The translations under genes and the position numbers were made by a program. A stretch of DNA of 64,000 nucleotides, taken from Apium graveolens. Taxonomy: Eukaryota; Streptophyta; Magnoliopsida; Apiales; Apiaceae. The notes under the pieces are model-generated. The model did not search any database. It saw only the letters and a program-made list of their open reading frames with translations, and had not been told where the DNA came from. Below, piece by piece: positions 45,851-58,086 of the stretch; position 1 is the stretch's first letter, and each line of letters opens with the position of its first letter. The stretch spans positions 77,180,231 through 77,244,230 of the forward strand of contig NC_133647.1 of NCBI RefSeq assembly GCF_009905375.1. The letters are read 5' to 3'.

Positions 45851-47715
45851 ATACAACATCCTCTTTTTTGATATCATCATAAAAAATTTATTAAGAAAAG
45901 AAGTTCATATATTTTTAGTAATTTAAAAAGAAATATACGCTGTAATATTGAGGACAAGAATGATACCATTGATCACCATCCCCGTTTCACTTGTATTCAT
46001 CTTTCGAGCTTGTTAGATCATATCCCAATTATGTCATATAACAACTTTAGAAGGTATGCTGAAATGCCTTCGCAAACTAAGTATTATGGTAAATTCTTAC
46101 TTGTTAAGTCTTGCGTCTGTAACATCGTATCTATATGTATTACACTTTAACAATTCAATTATAATGGCGTTCTTATCAGATAACCTCGAGTTTCCTTTTT
46201 TTTATTTAGAATAACCATGAATCATTCAACATAACGATCCTTTTGTTAGTAATATTCTTTTTGTAGAAAAGTCTAAAAATCTTCCCAATCTTCTTCGGTC
46301 ATGCTCAGGCTTCTGTTAAATCAATGAATTCTTTGAACTCTGACAGTCCTAGTAATTATTTGAACTTTGATTCTGTTGTTAATCTTATCAAACAATACTT
46401 GCACCTTACTGTTAGGAATAATCAACTTCTTCATAATCGTGGGTTACTTCGTTCTATGAATTAGCAATACTAAGTCTGAAACAGTATCCTTCCGGGTAAT
46501 CCGGTTCTTTTAACAAACAAGAAACTCAAGTAGTAACTTGGCAACCAATATTTAAAACTTATTTTATTCCAAAAAGGCTTTTAGAAATTTTGTAAGGGAA
46601 AATCTTTTTCAAAAACTTGTTTAAAAATTTTGAAAATCACACATCTGGTTATCCTTACTATATGAGTTGGTTGTTGTCCTTCTTATAACAAGATACCAAG
46701 TTAAAGAAACAATTACACAAAGGTCCATTCACTTCCATTTATCTCCTCTCCTTCATTGGGTCTATTACCTTCCTTAATTGACGAAAACTTCAGCTGTCGT
46801 TGCATATTATCTTATTCGTAGCTTCATTTCAAAGCTTCCATACTGGTAGTACTCACATCATCATCTTTGCAGTTATTAAGTAGGATAGGTCTATCCAACA
46901 GCCAACAAATCTATTTCATAGAACAAAGTTTGTTTATATCACATCACATCATTACTTTATATATCACATTTATCATAGCACCATCATCTAATTCTACGAA
47001 AATTCCAGATCTGTACTTTTCTCTCTAATTCTTTCAAAATTCCTCTAGTCCATCCCATAAGCTAATCACGGTTGGTCTATTCACTAGTGGCTCCATTTAA
47101 TCTGGTAACAGCTATCCTCCGAAACATGTGAATCTTCTTTCTAAACTCCTTCTCACCTTTATTAATATCTCATGTACTTACCATTTACTGTAGCTATCGA
47201 ATCCATTCTCGTAAATACCGTTGTTCCATAAGACAGGTTTTTAAACCGAGGGTATAAAACATGGTGTAGAGTAAACTGAAAAGATACATTCATAGTTGAA
47301 GGTACAGTGGAACAGGAATAAGCAGATGGAGGTTCTTGAATAGGTAGTCTAGTATCAAGAGGTGATAGAATAGCGTAGAATAACTTGGAGAGGTGCAACT
47401 ATCATAACAAAAGGTAATACCATTAATACCGATGGAAGAACAAGGTGCAAATTAAATCTGAAAGAAGATGACGATCCTCAAACGGAAGGCTCCGAATGAT
47501 CAGATGATACCGGGAAAACAGGATCTGCCATTGTCGTTGTTTGGAAATCACGCCGCAAACTAAGAATCCCGAATCGCAACACGAACCGTGTCGAAGACCT
47601 ACTATACAGTCGCACTCAACCTCACGACGACTTATCTTTCTATTTCCTATTCCTAATCCTAACCCTCTACCCAATCCCCACAATCTAGGCTTGTTTCAGT
47701 GACTTATAACCTGTA
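45851..47715 (-). other. G1 leader and gag region, not readable
   Basis: Between C2 and the G1 primer site, where G1 leader and gag should lie. I can align no gag motif. A - strand frame of 86 codons (47423-47683) and one of 78 (47162-47398) lie in the leader and show nothing known. On +, an open stretch at about 46290-46455 is probably chance. Confidence 0.5.
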
Positions 47716-47727
47716 GCTCTAATACTA
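47716..47727 (-). other. Decayed primer-binding site of G1
   Basis: + reads GCTCTAATACTA where an intact site would be GCTCTGATACCA: two changes. Three bases separate it from the LTR start at 47731. Confidence 0.8.
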
Positions 47728-47730
47728 ACC

Positions 47731-49963
47731 TGTGGCGCCCTCCAAACCCGGGTCAGAAGTTTGGGGTCCACAACACATACACAATATATAAACCTGTATA
47801 TGGGTTATTCTTTGCAATGACCCTGCTTTACATCACCACGGATCATAACAGGTTAAAGTATGAAAACAAGCCACAACCTTAAATTTTATTACAACATACC
47901 AAATCCCAACTAATTTAATTTACAACTGATAATGAAATTATTCTTACAATCTTACTATCTCACTACCGTAGTAAGCTCCTACTAGCTCGATCCAACTCAA
48001 TCTAGAATCCTAGATCGTACATTGAACTGGGAAACCATGCTATCAACCGTATCCTTCTTAACTGTAGAATACATAAAAAGATTTGCAAGAGTGAGCTAAC
48101 TAGCTCAGCAAGTCACAATAACAATAACTGAGGTTAATCAATGACCAAACGAGATGATTCAGAGGAATCAAGTTTCTTGTTAAACAATCATTAGAATTGG
48201 ATATTCATTTTTAATTTAAAAAAATCAAGGTTAGGCTGTTGATTAGTCACGCACTAACCCCGAGCAAGGCACACGGATCTGCTCTATAAACTGGATCCAA
48301 GGCACACATTGGCCTAATTCGACCACGAATCTGGTCTGACCACGAATCTGGTCCACATAAAGAAAACTATCCCATTCTGAGGTAATTCAATATGCACAAC
48401 AATATAACTTAATAAAACAAGATCATAATCAACAATGATGAAACATTTGTATAAAGGCATGATGCATTTCATGAGTATTACAAGGGTGTATCAAGGTATG
48501 TATAAGAAATGGCCTTCATCCTGTAGGAGAATCGGGTATTAGATGAACAATGATTTTACAAGGTTTAGTTCTTTGATGTCACAAGTTATGGTTGAGTATA
48601 AAAGTTTCTGTATGTTTAAACAATTTTGTTCCAATGTTTGGTATATGAAGGGTATATATTTTTGGAGTACTATCGTATTTGTGTGGTTTAGTATCTGGTA
48701 AACCAACAAGAAATGGTTCGCAAAGAGTAAGGCTTACAACTCAAAAATCAAATGATGTGGCTCAGGTTCAAGGCTGAAGGATTCAAAGTACTTACAATAT
48801 AAAACAGAGCTATTTTGAATACTTAACAATATGTTATGAGAAAATTTAGAAATATTTGCATTATATCTCGAAAAAGGTTTAGAAGTACTTGCCTTATCAC
48901 AATCGATTCCTACTTCACTTGTACTTGTCTAATGACTTTATTCAACAACCAGTCGTCTACTTTTTTATGCCTTGCTTCTATTCACTAATCACCTGTTGTA
49001 TTTTCTACGCATCGATTCCAGTTTCTGATCACCTGCTTCCCTTTTCTACGTCTTGTCTACTCCTTTGATTCTGCAGTTGTAAGACTTATTGATTCTGATA
49101 GAACACCTCAAGACCTTCGTTTTGAGTACTCAAGCTTTCCAATCGGAATCCGGTAACGCCTTGAAATTGCAGTTTGATTCTCAAAAGTTTATATGAATAT
49201 AAGTATTTTCTCTGTAAAATTATATAATTTACTGGCTGCAAATGATTTTTTGTACGAAATATAATACGGTAAAGGATATTAATATTTACGGGAAATTAGT
49301 ATCCCGTTGGATCATTCCGGATATAAAATAGTATGTTTATTATAAAAATGGATCCAAACAGTACCGGTTTTCGGGATAATTATCCAAATATGTACAATTT
49401 GTACTGCGGTCTTGGTCTCAGTGCCTGGTTACACGTATTACGAGGTGATAATTATAATAGTTTAATAAAAAGATCCCGTTTATCAAAAATACGAGTTTTA
49501 TTGATTTACCGAAACGAATATTGTATCGAAAATATTGCGCGCGGGACCCGCACAGGACAAACCGTACGCCGGATCGAAAAAGTCGAAACATGGAAAATGC
49601 TCAGAATATTACAATTAGGTTAGGAAGGAGTTCTCGGAAGAGTTTCGAGTTATAAAAACGTAAAAACGGCTGAGGTCGGCTGGTCCCGATTATATAAAAT
49701 AGTTTATAATTACTCGGAAAAAGAAATTATAAAATCCATAAATGTCAAATAAAATCATAAATCATCATAAAAATAAATAGGAAGGTATGACAATTATCTA
49801 TATTTTATTTTGGACATATAAAAATTAAAATACTCAAATTATATCATAATTACATATCCAAACACAGATACCACTTCACAGATAATTACCAAAATTCATA
49901 TAATAATCACATAATATTTATTATTAACAAAAAAAAATTACACGTCATATCCCGGACATTACA
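47731..49963 (-). repeat. 5' LTR of G1
   Basis: 2,233 bp. On + it starts TGTGGCGCCCTCCAAACC and ends CCCGGACATTACA. The last 212 bp repeat at 2100-2311. A 96-codon + frame (49333-49623) lies inside and looks like chance. Confidence 0.88.
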
Positions 49964-50169
49964 GCTGTGCTTGATGAAGATGGATAGTTGTTAAAGAGAC
50001 TTCCATTGCAGTCAGCCTTGTATCCAGGGAATCCACTTTAGTCAAGATCAGAATTCTTCCTTAGATGTCTCTTAATGTCAAGCATTGTTGCATCTGGAAG
50101 TTTAGCATCCAATATTTCAGAGAGATCCTTCTTCACTTGATCAATCTCAGTTTTGAGAGAAGTGACTTC

Positions 50170-50959
50170 CTAATTGTGTTGAAGACCCTGGATTTGATGC
50201 AATTGTAGAGAATTGAGATGTGCCTGTAAGAGCTTCCTAGTGCTAGCATTTGTTGTGGCTTGAAGAGCATTATGTGTTTCTTGGATTTGATGGATGAGAG
50301 TGGTTTTGAAGTGTTGAATATCACAGTCCTTAGAGAATGCCCATGATGGCAGGCCAGATCTAGAGCTGGTGCCTGCTTCTCCCCCTATGTCCATGAGCTC
50401 TTCACTATCATCACCATCATCTCCAAAGAAATCTGCAGATTCACCAGTACCATAGTCAACCTCATCATCAGCTCTAGGTGGCATGGATGTGATGGCATCC
50501 TTTGCTTTTTGCATAGATTGAGTGGTGTGCACTAAGTGGAGCATCCTTTCAACCTCCTTATTGCCCTGTCTAGCTAGAATTTGATAAGCTGGAATAAGAT
50601 GAGTAAATGTTTCATCATCCAGGGGGATAGATTCCATGACAGTTTTATATGTTTGTTGATAGTCTCCCCCTTTCTGCATCCCTGACATTCATTGACTCAC
50701 TAGGAATGGTGTCCATCCTTATCTCTCCAGTACCTGAATTTCTCTCATGTTCTCTCCGTTTTTGCATCAAGGGCTCCCCTTGGCTACCCACCCTAACACC
50801 CTTACATTCACCATCTAAGGTGGGACTCTTCTCACTCACTTTTGCCAGACCTAAAGAAATGGTCTGCATTGGTTCACTCATTTTCTCTCCTTTTTCCTGG
50901 GAGCAACCCAACCTCTCACTCAATTCACTCCCTACCCTCAGTCCTAAGAGTGATTGCAC
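50170..50959 (-). pseudogene. C3 3' ORF, distal part
   Basis: Two overlapping frames (50959-50645 and 50688-50170) of one low-complexity protein. The second is acidic, with DDEVDYGTGESADFFGDDGD, and then helical (Gln/Leu/His-rich). Translation continues with stops to the G1 boundary at 49963, before the C-terminal domain seen in C1, C2 and C4 would be reached. Confidence 0.6.
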
Positions 50960-51020
50960 TACTACTAAGTCATCTGCACTTGTGACAATTGTAGGAATTT
51001 TAAGTTATGCAGAGACTCCC

Positions 51021-51141
51021 AACGGATGAGGAATATCCATCGGGATAGTAGTTTGGCTAGCCGACGGATGACTTTTGTTAGGCACATCCGTCGGGATACA
51101 ATCACTACTCGACGGATGAACAATATCCATCGGGATGGAAG
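51021..51141 (-). repeat. Cluster of CCGACGGATG-type motifs (C3, 3' ORF region)
   Basis: At least six copies or near copies in both orientations, for example GCCGACGGATGAC, ACATCCGTCGGGATA, CTCGACGGATGA and ATATCCATCGGGAT. Confidence 0.85.
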
Positions 51142-51370
51142 AAATGAATGAGCTTGGAGTGGAGACTATTGTAGACTATGTGCAGATTGATGAAAATTTG
51201 GGCACAGATGTCATAACAGACTTAGAAAGAATTGGCAAGTGAGCCAACAAATCATCTAAAAGATGATGCTCACTTGCTTGGATTTTTGGCTTCTCCAATA
51301 GAGTTAAAGATGGAGAATTTGGAAGTGATGTATGAATCATGTCTACATTCAGTGAGTGTGTGGGTGAATT

Positions 51371-51940
51371 TCATATTTCAGGTGCTTCAATTATTAATGA
51401 TTTTGGATGTGGCTCCATATTTATTGGAGCCACATCAATTTGACTTTGAGAAGGTGCAGTGACTAGGTCTTTAGCACCAGTTTGCACTGTGTGCGTTCCC
51501 TGTGCATCCCTAAGGGTTTTAGATCTTTTCTTTATGGCATAAGTCTGTGGTGAACTTGTGTCCCTAGCCCTCTTGGTCTGTACTCTTGGTTGGGAGCTTG
51601 CTTCAATAGTAACATCCTTTTGGGAGGATGAAACTAGAATTGAGCTAATATCCTTATTAACAACCACAGTTTGTTGGGAAACTGTGGTGTGGCTAGGCTT
51701 AGGTACACTAATCTCACCAGCCTTATCCGTAGGGTTTCTTTGATTTTCACCCTGTCCCTCACCTAGCTCACTCTCCTTCACACTCCACTCTTTGTGTTTA
51801 GTAGATTTTGCAACTGATTTCTTTTGAAAGAAACCAGAGGGGGCTTTCTTAGCTTTGGGTTTTGAAACTGTTGTTTTGGTAGCTTGGGTAGGCATCTGTT
51901 GGGTCATTGACACAGATGCCATAGCTACACTTGAAGGCAA
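51371..51940 (-). pseudogene. C3 3' ORF, middle part
   Basis: 190 codons, Lys/Ser/Thr/Gln-rich, no domain. Contains basic stretches such as SKPKAKKAP and IKKRSKTLRD that could be nuclear localisation signals. It lies in a different frame from the parts on either side, so frameshifts flank it. Confidence 0.6.
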
Positions 51941-51987
51941 AGAAATGTGTGAGGTTGGAAGAGTGGAGACAGTGATGCTTACCTAAC

Positions 51988-52779
51988 TTACCTGAGGTCC
52001 CCCCATGATTGGAAAGTAAAAGAGGGGCACCTCTTTGTGGTGATTTTCCTATTGAGATCAGCAATGACTCTCCTTTCTTGAACCCAATAATTTATTTTTT
52101 TGGTTGGGTTCTCAACAACAATATTCTCAATAAGATGGTTAGCAAGCATCATAACGAATCTAGCATAATAGACACTTTTACCTCTCTTATTAAGTTCTCC
52201 TAACTTATAACCTAACTCAAACATGATCAAGTCACTGAAGTTAAAGTACTTATCAGTAACTAGCATATAAAGCATGTTAAGCATAGAAATGTTAACAGAA
52301 TCAAAATTGCTTATTTTACCAGAAAATATCTTAGTCACTACATCACACAGATAGCTCTATTCCTTTTTAAGACCTAGCCTCCTAATTTCACTTAACTTAG
52401 AGGTTGAAAGTGCATAGCCCATAGAATTTAACATGTTAACAATATCAGTATCTGTGTGTGGAACAGTAGAGGTATTATCTGGAATTCTAAAGCATGCTTT
52501 GATAATGTCACTATTAATGCAAAACTGTTTACCTTTAAGAGAGAAAGTTATGGTCTTGTCAGTAGAGTTGTACACAATAGTTGTCCATATCTCCTCCACA
52601 ACTTGACAATAGATTGTGGGTGATTCCAGCATAGCATAACTGAGTTTACAGCTCTTCACAAAATCCATCATCTTGTGAAAGTCTCCAGACTGCAGAATCT
52701 CCTTGTTCACAAGAGCTACAAAGTTGTTCTTTTCATAGATAAATCCATATTGAGACATGATTTTGACTACTGGTGCCAT
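51988..52779 (-). pseudogene. C3 3' ORF, N-terminal part
   Basis: Begins at an ATG in a strong context (TAACAATGGCAC) and stays in one frame to 51988 with one TAG at 52357. Unlike the rest it looks folded: LVNKEILQSGDFHKMMDFVK, a VVEEIWTTIVYN block, then CFRIPDN and a Tyr/Leu-rich helical end. This is the N-terminal type found in many Sirevirus downstream ORFs; I know no biochemical role. A TATA box lies about 100 bases upstream (52881-52888), with a C/T-rich leader between. C2 lacks this domain and has a different small ORF in its place. Confidence 0.72.
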
Positions 52780-52880
52780 TGTTAGAGAATGAGAGATTTG
52801 CAGAGAGAATATTTTTGAAGAAAGGAAGTTAGAGCAATTGATTTGAGAATGATAAAAGAGTAAAATAAAAATGAATTCTG

Positions 52881-52888
52881 CTTTTATA
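52881..52888 (-). promoter_or_regulatory. Possible internal promoter of C3
   Basis: TATAAAAG on -, followed by a C/T-rich stretch (TTCTCTCTGCAAATCTCTC near 52800) and the ATG at 52779. Layout matches a plant core promoter and resembles that in C2. Confidence 0.5.
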
Positions 52889-52992
52889 CTATCTCAGAAA
52901 TAAACTGTCAACAATAATAAAGTGAAATAAAGTAACCAATCAAAATGGCCCAAAACAGCCGTTTAAAAAAATTAAACTGTAAAAATTATGTC

Positions 52993-53206
52993 ACTTATCC
53001 GTCCTATTATACTTACAAACTGTAAGTATACTCGATGGATAATGTTCAGAGTTTTAACGGCTAAAATTGAGACAATTCGATGGATGAGAATAAAACAATT
53101 ATCCGTCGGGTTATAAAATAATCCAGAAAAGTAATTGATTTTGTTAACAAATAATATTCCGACGGATGATCAAACTCGATGGATAATGATCATCCGTCGG
53201 GATGTA
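52993..53206 (-). repeat. Cluster of CCGACGGATG-type motifs (C3 spacer)
   Basis: Eight or so copies and near copies in both orientations between pol and the internal promoter, for example TATCCGTCGGGTTAT, TTCCGACGGATGATCA and CATCCGTCGGGATG. Confidence 0.85.
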
Positions 53207-53329
53207 AATTTTGACTTAGCCAAAATTTCATTCAAAACAGAAAAATCAATTAAGTTTCTGGCTACATTATGACTTGAAAAAATATCTGAAATAATTCAAG
53301 AATAATTTAGCATACCTAAATCACTTACC

Positions 53330-55278
53330 AACCTTGAAAAGGTGGATTCATCAAGTGGCTTGGTAAAGATATCTGCAATCTGCTTTTTACTTGGAACAAA
53401 ATGAAGTTCCACAGAACCATTCATCACATGTTCCCTAATGAAGTGGCACTTGATGTCTATGTGCTTTGTTCTTGAATGTTGTACTGGATTTCAGTGAAGA
53501 CAATTGCACTTGTGTTATCACAGAAAATGGGAATTCTATCCACTTGTAGACCATAGTCCAGCAATTGGTTTTTCATCCATAAAATATGTTCATAGCAACT
53601 ACCAACATATATTCAGCTTCAGCTGTAGAAGTGGAAACTGAATTTTGTTTTTTATTGAACCAGGACAAAAGCTTGTTCCCTAGAAATTGACAGGTTCTTG
53701 TTGTACTTTTTCTGTCTATTTTACACCCTGCATAATCTGCATCTGAATAACTAGTTAGATCAAAACCAGAATCTCTAGGGTACCAAATGCCAAGTTTTGG
53801 TGTTCCCTTGAGATATCTGAAAATTCTCTTGATAGCTACTAAGTGAGATTCTCTAGGATCATCCTGAAATCTAGCACAAAGATAAGTAGCAAACATTATA
53901 TCCGGTCTACTAGCTGTTAAGTACACAAGTGAGCCAACCATGCCCCTAAAGCTTGAAATATCCTTATACTTTTCAATTGTGTTTAATTCAAACTTAGTTG
54001 TAGTGGCCATGGGAGTTTTTACAGATGTGCAATCCATTAGATCAAACTTCTTTAAGAGATCATGAATGTATTTAGTTTGACTAATGAATATTCCATCACT
54101 AACTTGCTTCACTTGTAAGCCAAGAAAGTAAGTTAGTTCTCCCATCATGCTTATTTCATACTTACTTTGCATTAATTTGGCAAAGTTTTTCATCTGTAGA
54201 GCCAAATATAATATCATCTACATAGATTTGAATAAGTATACTAGAGCCATTAATATTTCTAAAGAATAAGTTTTATCAACAGTACCTATTGTGAAGTGAT
54301 CTTCCAAAAGATGTCATACCAGGCTCTAGGTGCTTGCCTCAGTCCATAAAATGCTTTCAAAAGATAGTAGACATATTCTGAAAAGTTTGGATCTTCAAAA
54401 TCAGGAGGTTGACTAACATAGACTTCCTCCTCCAAATCTCCATTTAGAAAAGCACTTTTGACATCCATTTGATAGACCTCGAAATTGTCATGAGTTGCAT
54501 AGGCTAAGAAAATTTTGATGGCTTCAACTCTTGCAACAGGAGCAAAAGTTTCATCAAAATCTATTCCTTCTTGTTGACAGTAGCCCTTAGCAACCAATCT
54601 AGCTTTGTTCCTGACCATTATGCCATTTTCATCCATCTTATTTCTGAATACCCACTTGGTGTCAATTGGATTCTTTCCTTTAGGTTTGGGTACCAGCTTC
54701 CATACCTTGTTCCTTTCAAATTGGTTTAGCTCCTCCTACATAGCTAAAATCCAATCAGGATCCAACAAAGCTTCTTCTACCTTCTTTGGTTCTTCCTTAT
54801 ATAGGAAGATGCTATATAGGCATTCTTCTTGAGTTGCTCTCTTTTTTTGAACTCTAGAAGATGCATCACCAATGATGAGCTTAAAAGGGTGATCTTTAGT
54901 CCATTTTCTTTGTTGAGGTAGATTAGCTCTAGATGAAGAGGCATCAATATTGTCTTGATGTGTGACTGAGTTTTGATTATAAGAAACTCCCCCTGAGTGT
55001 GTGAATCTTTGATTTGAGAAAGGGGAACTTTCTGTAGGTGATCTATTCTGACTTTCAGCTTCTCTTAATGTTCCAACGGATGATGCACTTTGTGTCCCGA
55101 TGGATGAAGCTGATTGTCTCCCGACGAATAAGGCAGATTGTTTCCCGACGGATGAAGCATTTTGTAACTCGACAGATGTTGAATTATGTGCTTTATTAGT
55201 TGTAGATTTTTCTGCATTATTCTTATTCACTGTTTCTTGATCACTTTCATCATCACTGTCATCACTAACCATCTCCAC
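53330..55278 (-). pseudogene. C3 reverse transcriptase and RNase H
   Basis: Pieces in order: Ser-rich linker with SSVG repeats (55278-54736); a stop; RT blocks [40 protein letters not shown] and [12 protein letters not shown] (54636-54286); frameshift; [11 protein letters not shown] near 54225; then KLMQSKYEISMMGELTYFLG to SDADYAGCKIDRKSTT and STAEAEYM (54217-53573). The last RNase H part (DNTSAI) follows in a new frame to about 53330. YVDD is intact but the frame is broken in several places. Confidence 0.88.
55076..55172 (-). repeat. CCGACGGATG-type motifs inside C3 coding sequence
   Basis: Five tandem-like copies in about 100 bp of pol linker. On - each copy reads CATCCGTCGGG and is translated as SSVG, giving the repeats NASSVGKQSA, SIGTQSASSVGT. 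The same DNA motif occurs in the C3 LTR and spacers. Confidence 0.85.
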
Positions 55279-55314
55279 ATTATCAAACTTGAGGCTTTAA
55301 TGGAAATCTCCATC

Positions 55315-56652
55315 TTACAGTCCTTCAATCTTTTTATCATCAAACACAATATGTACTGATTCCATAACAATGTTGGTTCTTAGATTGTAGACTCTATATG
55401 CCTTTCCCACAGCATATCCTACAAAGATTCCTTCATCTGCTTTAACATCAAACTTCCCATGTTGATCAGTTTGATTCCTTAAGATATAACATTTGCAGCC
55501 AAAGACATGAAGAATATTTAAAGTTGGCTTCCTATTCTTGAACAATTGGTAGGGTGTCATGCACTTTTCTTGATTAACCAAAGAGATATTCTGAGTGTAG
55601 CAGTCAGTAATCATAGCTTCAACCCAAAAATATGTTGGTAACTTTGATTCTTCAAGTATTGTCCTTGCAGCTTCAATAAGAGATCTGTTTTTCCTTTCCA
55701 CTACTCCATTTTGTTGAGGAGTTCTTGCTGTAGAAAACTCATGCATAATCCCATTCTCTTCACAAAATGATCTCATCACAGAATTCTTGAACTCAGTTCC
55801 ATTTTCACTCCTGATTCTTCTTACTTTAAAGTCAGGATGATTTTTGGCTTGCCTTATGTGATTGATGATGATTTCACTAGCTTCATCTTTAGACTTTAGG
55901 AAATAGGTATAGGAGAATTTTGAGAAATCATCCACAATAACTAGGAAAAAACTTTTCCCTGAGATAGACAACACATTGACTGGTCCAAACAAATCCATGT
56001 GAAGCAATTGCAAAGGTTCTACAATTGTTGAATTAAGCTTCTTCTTGAATGATGCTTTGATCTGCTTTCCCTTTTGGCAGGTATCACACAATCCATCCTT
56101 AGTAAACTCCACTTGAGGAATACCTCTAACCAGTTCTTTCTTGACAAGCTCATTCATGGTCTTGAAGTTTAGATGGGACAACTTCTTGTGCCATAGACAA
56201 CTTTCATCTTGACTTGCTTTACTAAGAAGATAAATGACAGATTCTGCATTTGTTGAGTTGAAGTCAGCTAGATACACATTCCCTTTTCTCACTCCAGTGA
56301 AAACCACCTTGTTGCTCTTTTTGTTTGTCACAACACAGGCTTCTGAATTGAAGGTTATTAAGTTGCCTTTATCAAAAAGCTGGCTAATACTCAACAAATT
56401 ATGTTTGAGACCATCCACTAGGGCAACCTCTTCAATGATGACATTGTCTTTTGAAATTAAGCCATATCCCAGACTATAACCCTTGCTGTCATCTCCAAAA
56501 GTAATACTTGGGCCAGCTCTTTTTTTGAACTCAGTGAGCAGGGTAGAATCTCCAGTCATGTGCCTTGAGCAACCACTATCCAGATACCAAAGATTCTTTC
56601 TGTTTTCCTGATTGCTTGAAGAACTTGTTTTTGTTTCATCAGATTTGGCCAT
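55315..56652 (-). pseudogene. C3 protease and integrase
   Basis: 445 open codons. Protease DSGCSRHMTG at residues 25-34 and LKHNLLSISQLFD. Integrase zinc part with WHKKLSHLNF and CDTCQKGK. The core has HMDLFGPV, then IRSENGTEF where the second catalytic Asp is Glu (codon at 55804-55806), and NGVVERKNRS. FGCKCYILRN and EGIFVGY follow. Although this is the longest open piece of C3, the Asp-to-Glu change should weaken or abolish integration. Ends at a stop just before a linker that continues in frame at 55278. Confidence 0.9.
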
Positions 56653-57782
56653 TAGGGGATATAGCTTGTTTCTTCATCTTCATCCAATCTATCTGCTGCC
56701 CAATCATTTTCCTGTGTGATGAAAGCCCTTTCCTTTTGTTTGAGCGACTCAAAGTATTTTTGTTTATAGTCAACAGGATCAAACTTCTTCTTGTTAGAAT
56801 CATACTTTCTACACTCACTGGAAAAATGCCCTGCCAAACCATATTTGAAACATTTGAATTTGGATTTATCCACCATGTTTCTATTTGGCTTGGCTGCTCC
56901 AAAATTCTTTTTGAATTTGAACTTGGAAAATCTTCTGGATAGGAATGCTAGATGTTCATCAATTTCATTCGTGTCATCTTGGCTCAAGTGATCTTCATTT
57001 TCAGCTATCAGTCCTTTACCCTTGCTTTCACAGACCTTTGATGTAGACTCAACAGCTTCTACCTTCATCTCTTTGTCCTTCTCTAACTCAGCAATCAGTG
57101 CTATGGATTCTCCTTTCTTCCTTCCTTTCTCCATCCTCTCATCTTGCTCTATTTTAAGCTCATAAGTTTTCAGGATACCATACAGTCTCTCCAAGGTGAA
57201 CTCCTTGTAATTATGTGAATTTCTCAATGAGACTGTCATTGGTTTCCACTCCTTTGGAAGAGATCTAAGGAACTTGAGGTTAGAGTATTTTGTTTGATAG
57301 ACTCTTCCATGCAGCTTCAGAGCATTTAGTAGCTTTTGAAATCTACTAAAGATATCAGTGAGAGACTCACTTTCTTCACAGTGGAAATGCTCATATTGCT
57401 GAATCAGTAGTTGCATCTTGTTTTCCCTTACTTGCTCAGTACCATCACAAATGATCTGAATTGTATCCCAAACCTCTTTGGCTATTTTACAGTTAATTAA
57501 GTTATCAAACATGTCACCATCAACTCCATTGAATAATATGTTCATGGCCTTCTTGTCTTTCCTGACTTGCTCAATATCAGGGACTGACCATTCATGCCTA
57601 GGTTTGGGAACAGATGGTTCATTGCCAGTTGCATCTCTTATTGGTACATGAGGACCTCTCTCTGTGCAATCCACATAGGCCTCATCTTGGGAAAGAAGAT
57701 GTAGGTGCATTTTCATCTTCTAGTGGTGATAATTATCTTTTTCCAAAAATGGAATTTTGACTCCAACATCCTTCTTGTTCAT
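56652..57782 (-). pseudogene. C3 gag
   Basis: The original start is probably the ATG at 57782 (MNKKDVGVKIPFLEKDNYHH), followed by a TAG where Trp is usual, then 354 open codons from 57716. Gag domain with YEHFHCEESESLTDIFSRFQ and LRSLPKEWKP. Single knuckle CFKYGLAGHFSSEC near 56850 with the second Cys replaced by Tyr. Overlaps the next frame at its end. Shorter than C2 gag, with fewer knuckles. Confidence 0.88.
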
Positions 57783-57828
57783 CTTGCTGTTTGTTGTGAT
57801 CTTTACACTCTTTGTACTTCAAGAGCTT

Positions 57829-57840
57829 GCTCTGATACCA
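57829..57840 (-). other. Primer-binding site of C3
   Basis: On -, TGGTATCAGAGC, two bases inside the LTR. Confidence 0.92.
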
Positions 57841-58054
57841 ATTGTTATTCTCTAACAATACAACAAGAATAACAGAAGGGGGGGTTCAATGTAATTATGT
57901 CTTCTTTTTCAGATTTTAGAATAGTTTTTACTTAATACATATAACAGTGTTTGATTTTCTAAGGTGCGGAATTGAAAGATAATTGAAATCAAAATACTAA
58001 GTAATAAAACACAGGCTTTAAAACTTTTTGGTGGATTTGAATGTATCCACCAAA

Positions 58055-58055
58055 G

Positions 58056-58082
<27 letters not shown>
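58055..58082. repeat. (TA)n microsatellite in the C3 LTR
   Basis: About 14 TA units. Confidence 0.9.

Positions 58083-58086
<4 letters not shown>

Larger units (their letters stand above)
2100..49963 (-). mobile_element. Old Tekay-type chromovirus G1, interrupted by C1, G2 and C2
   Basis: A Ty3/Gypsy element on - whose pieces are 2100-3929, 32374-33973 and 45851-49963. In element order: 5' LTR 47731-49963, decayed primer-binding site 47716-47727, an unreadable leader/gag part, zinc knuckle and protease remains near 33600 and 33200-33500, RT near 32450-32900, RNase H to integrase and chromodomain in 3929-2345, polypurine tract 2312-2326, and 3' LTR ending at 2311. The 212-bp block at 2100-2311 repeats the end of the 5' LTR, which proves that the two ends belong together. 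It sits inside C3; the flank after 49963 is C3 coding sequence. Confidence 0.85.

Noticed and set aside
46290..46455. Open + stretch as a possible host exon
   Set aside because: Short, no splice context checked, no family likeness, and within the span of G1.
49333..49623. 96-codon + ORF
   Set aside because: Inside the G1 LTR, opposite to the element, no family likeness.
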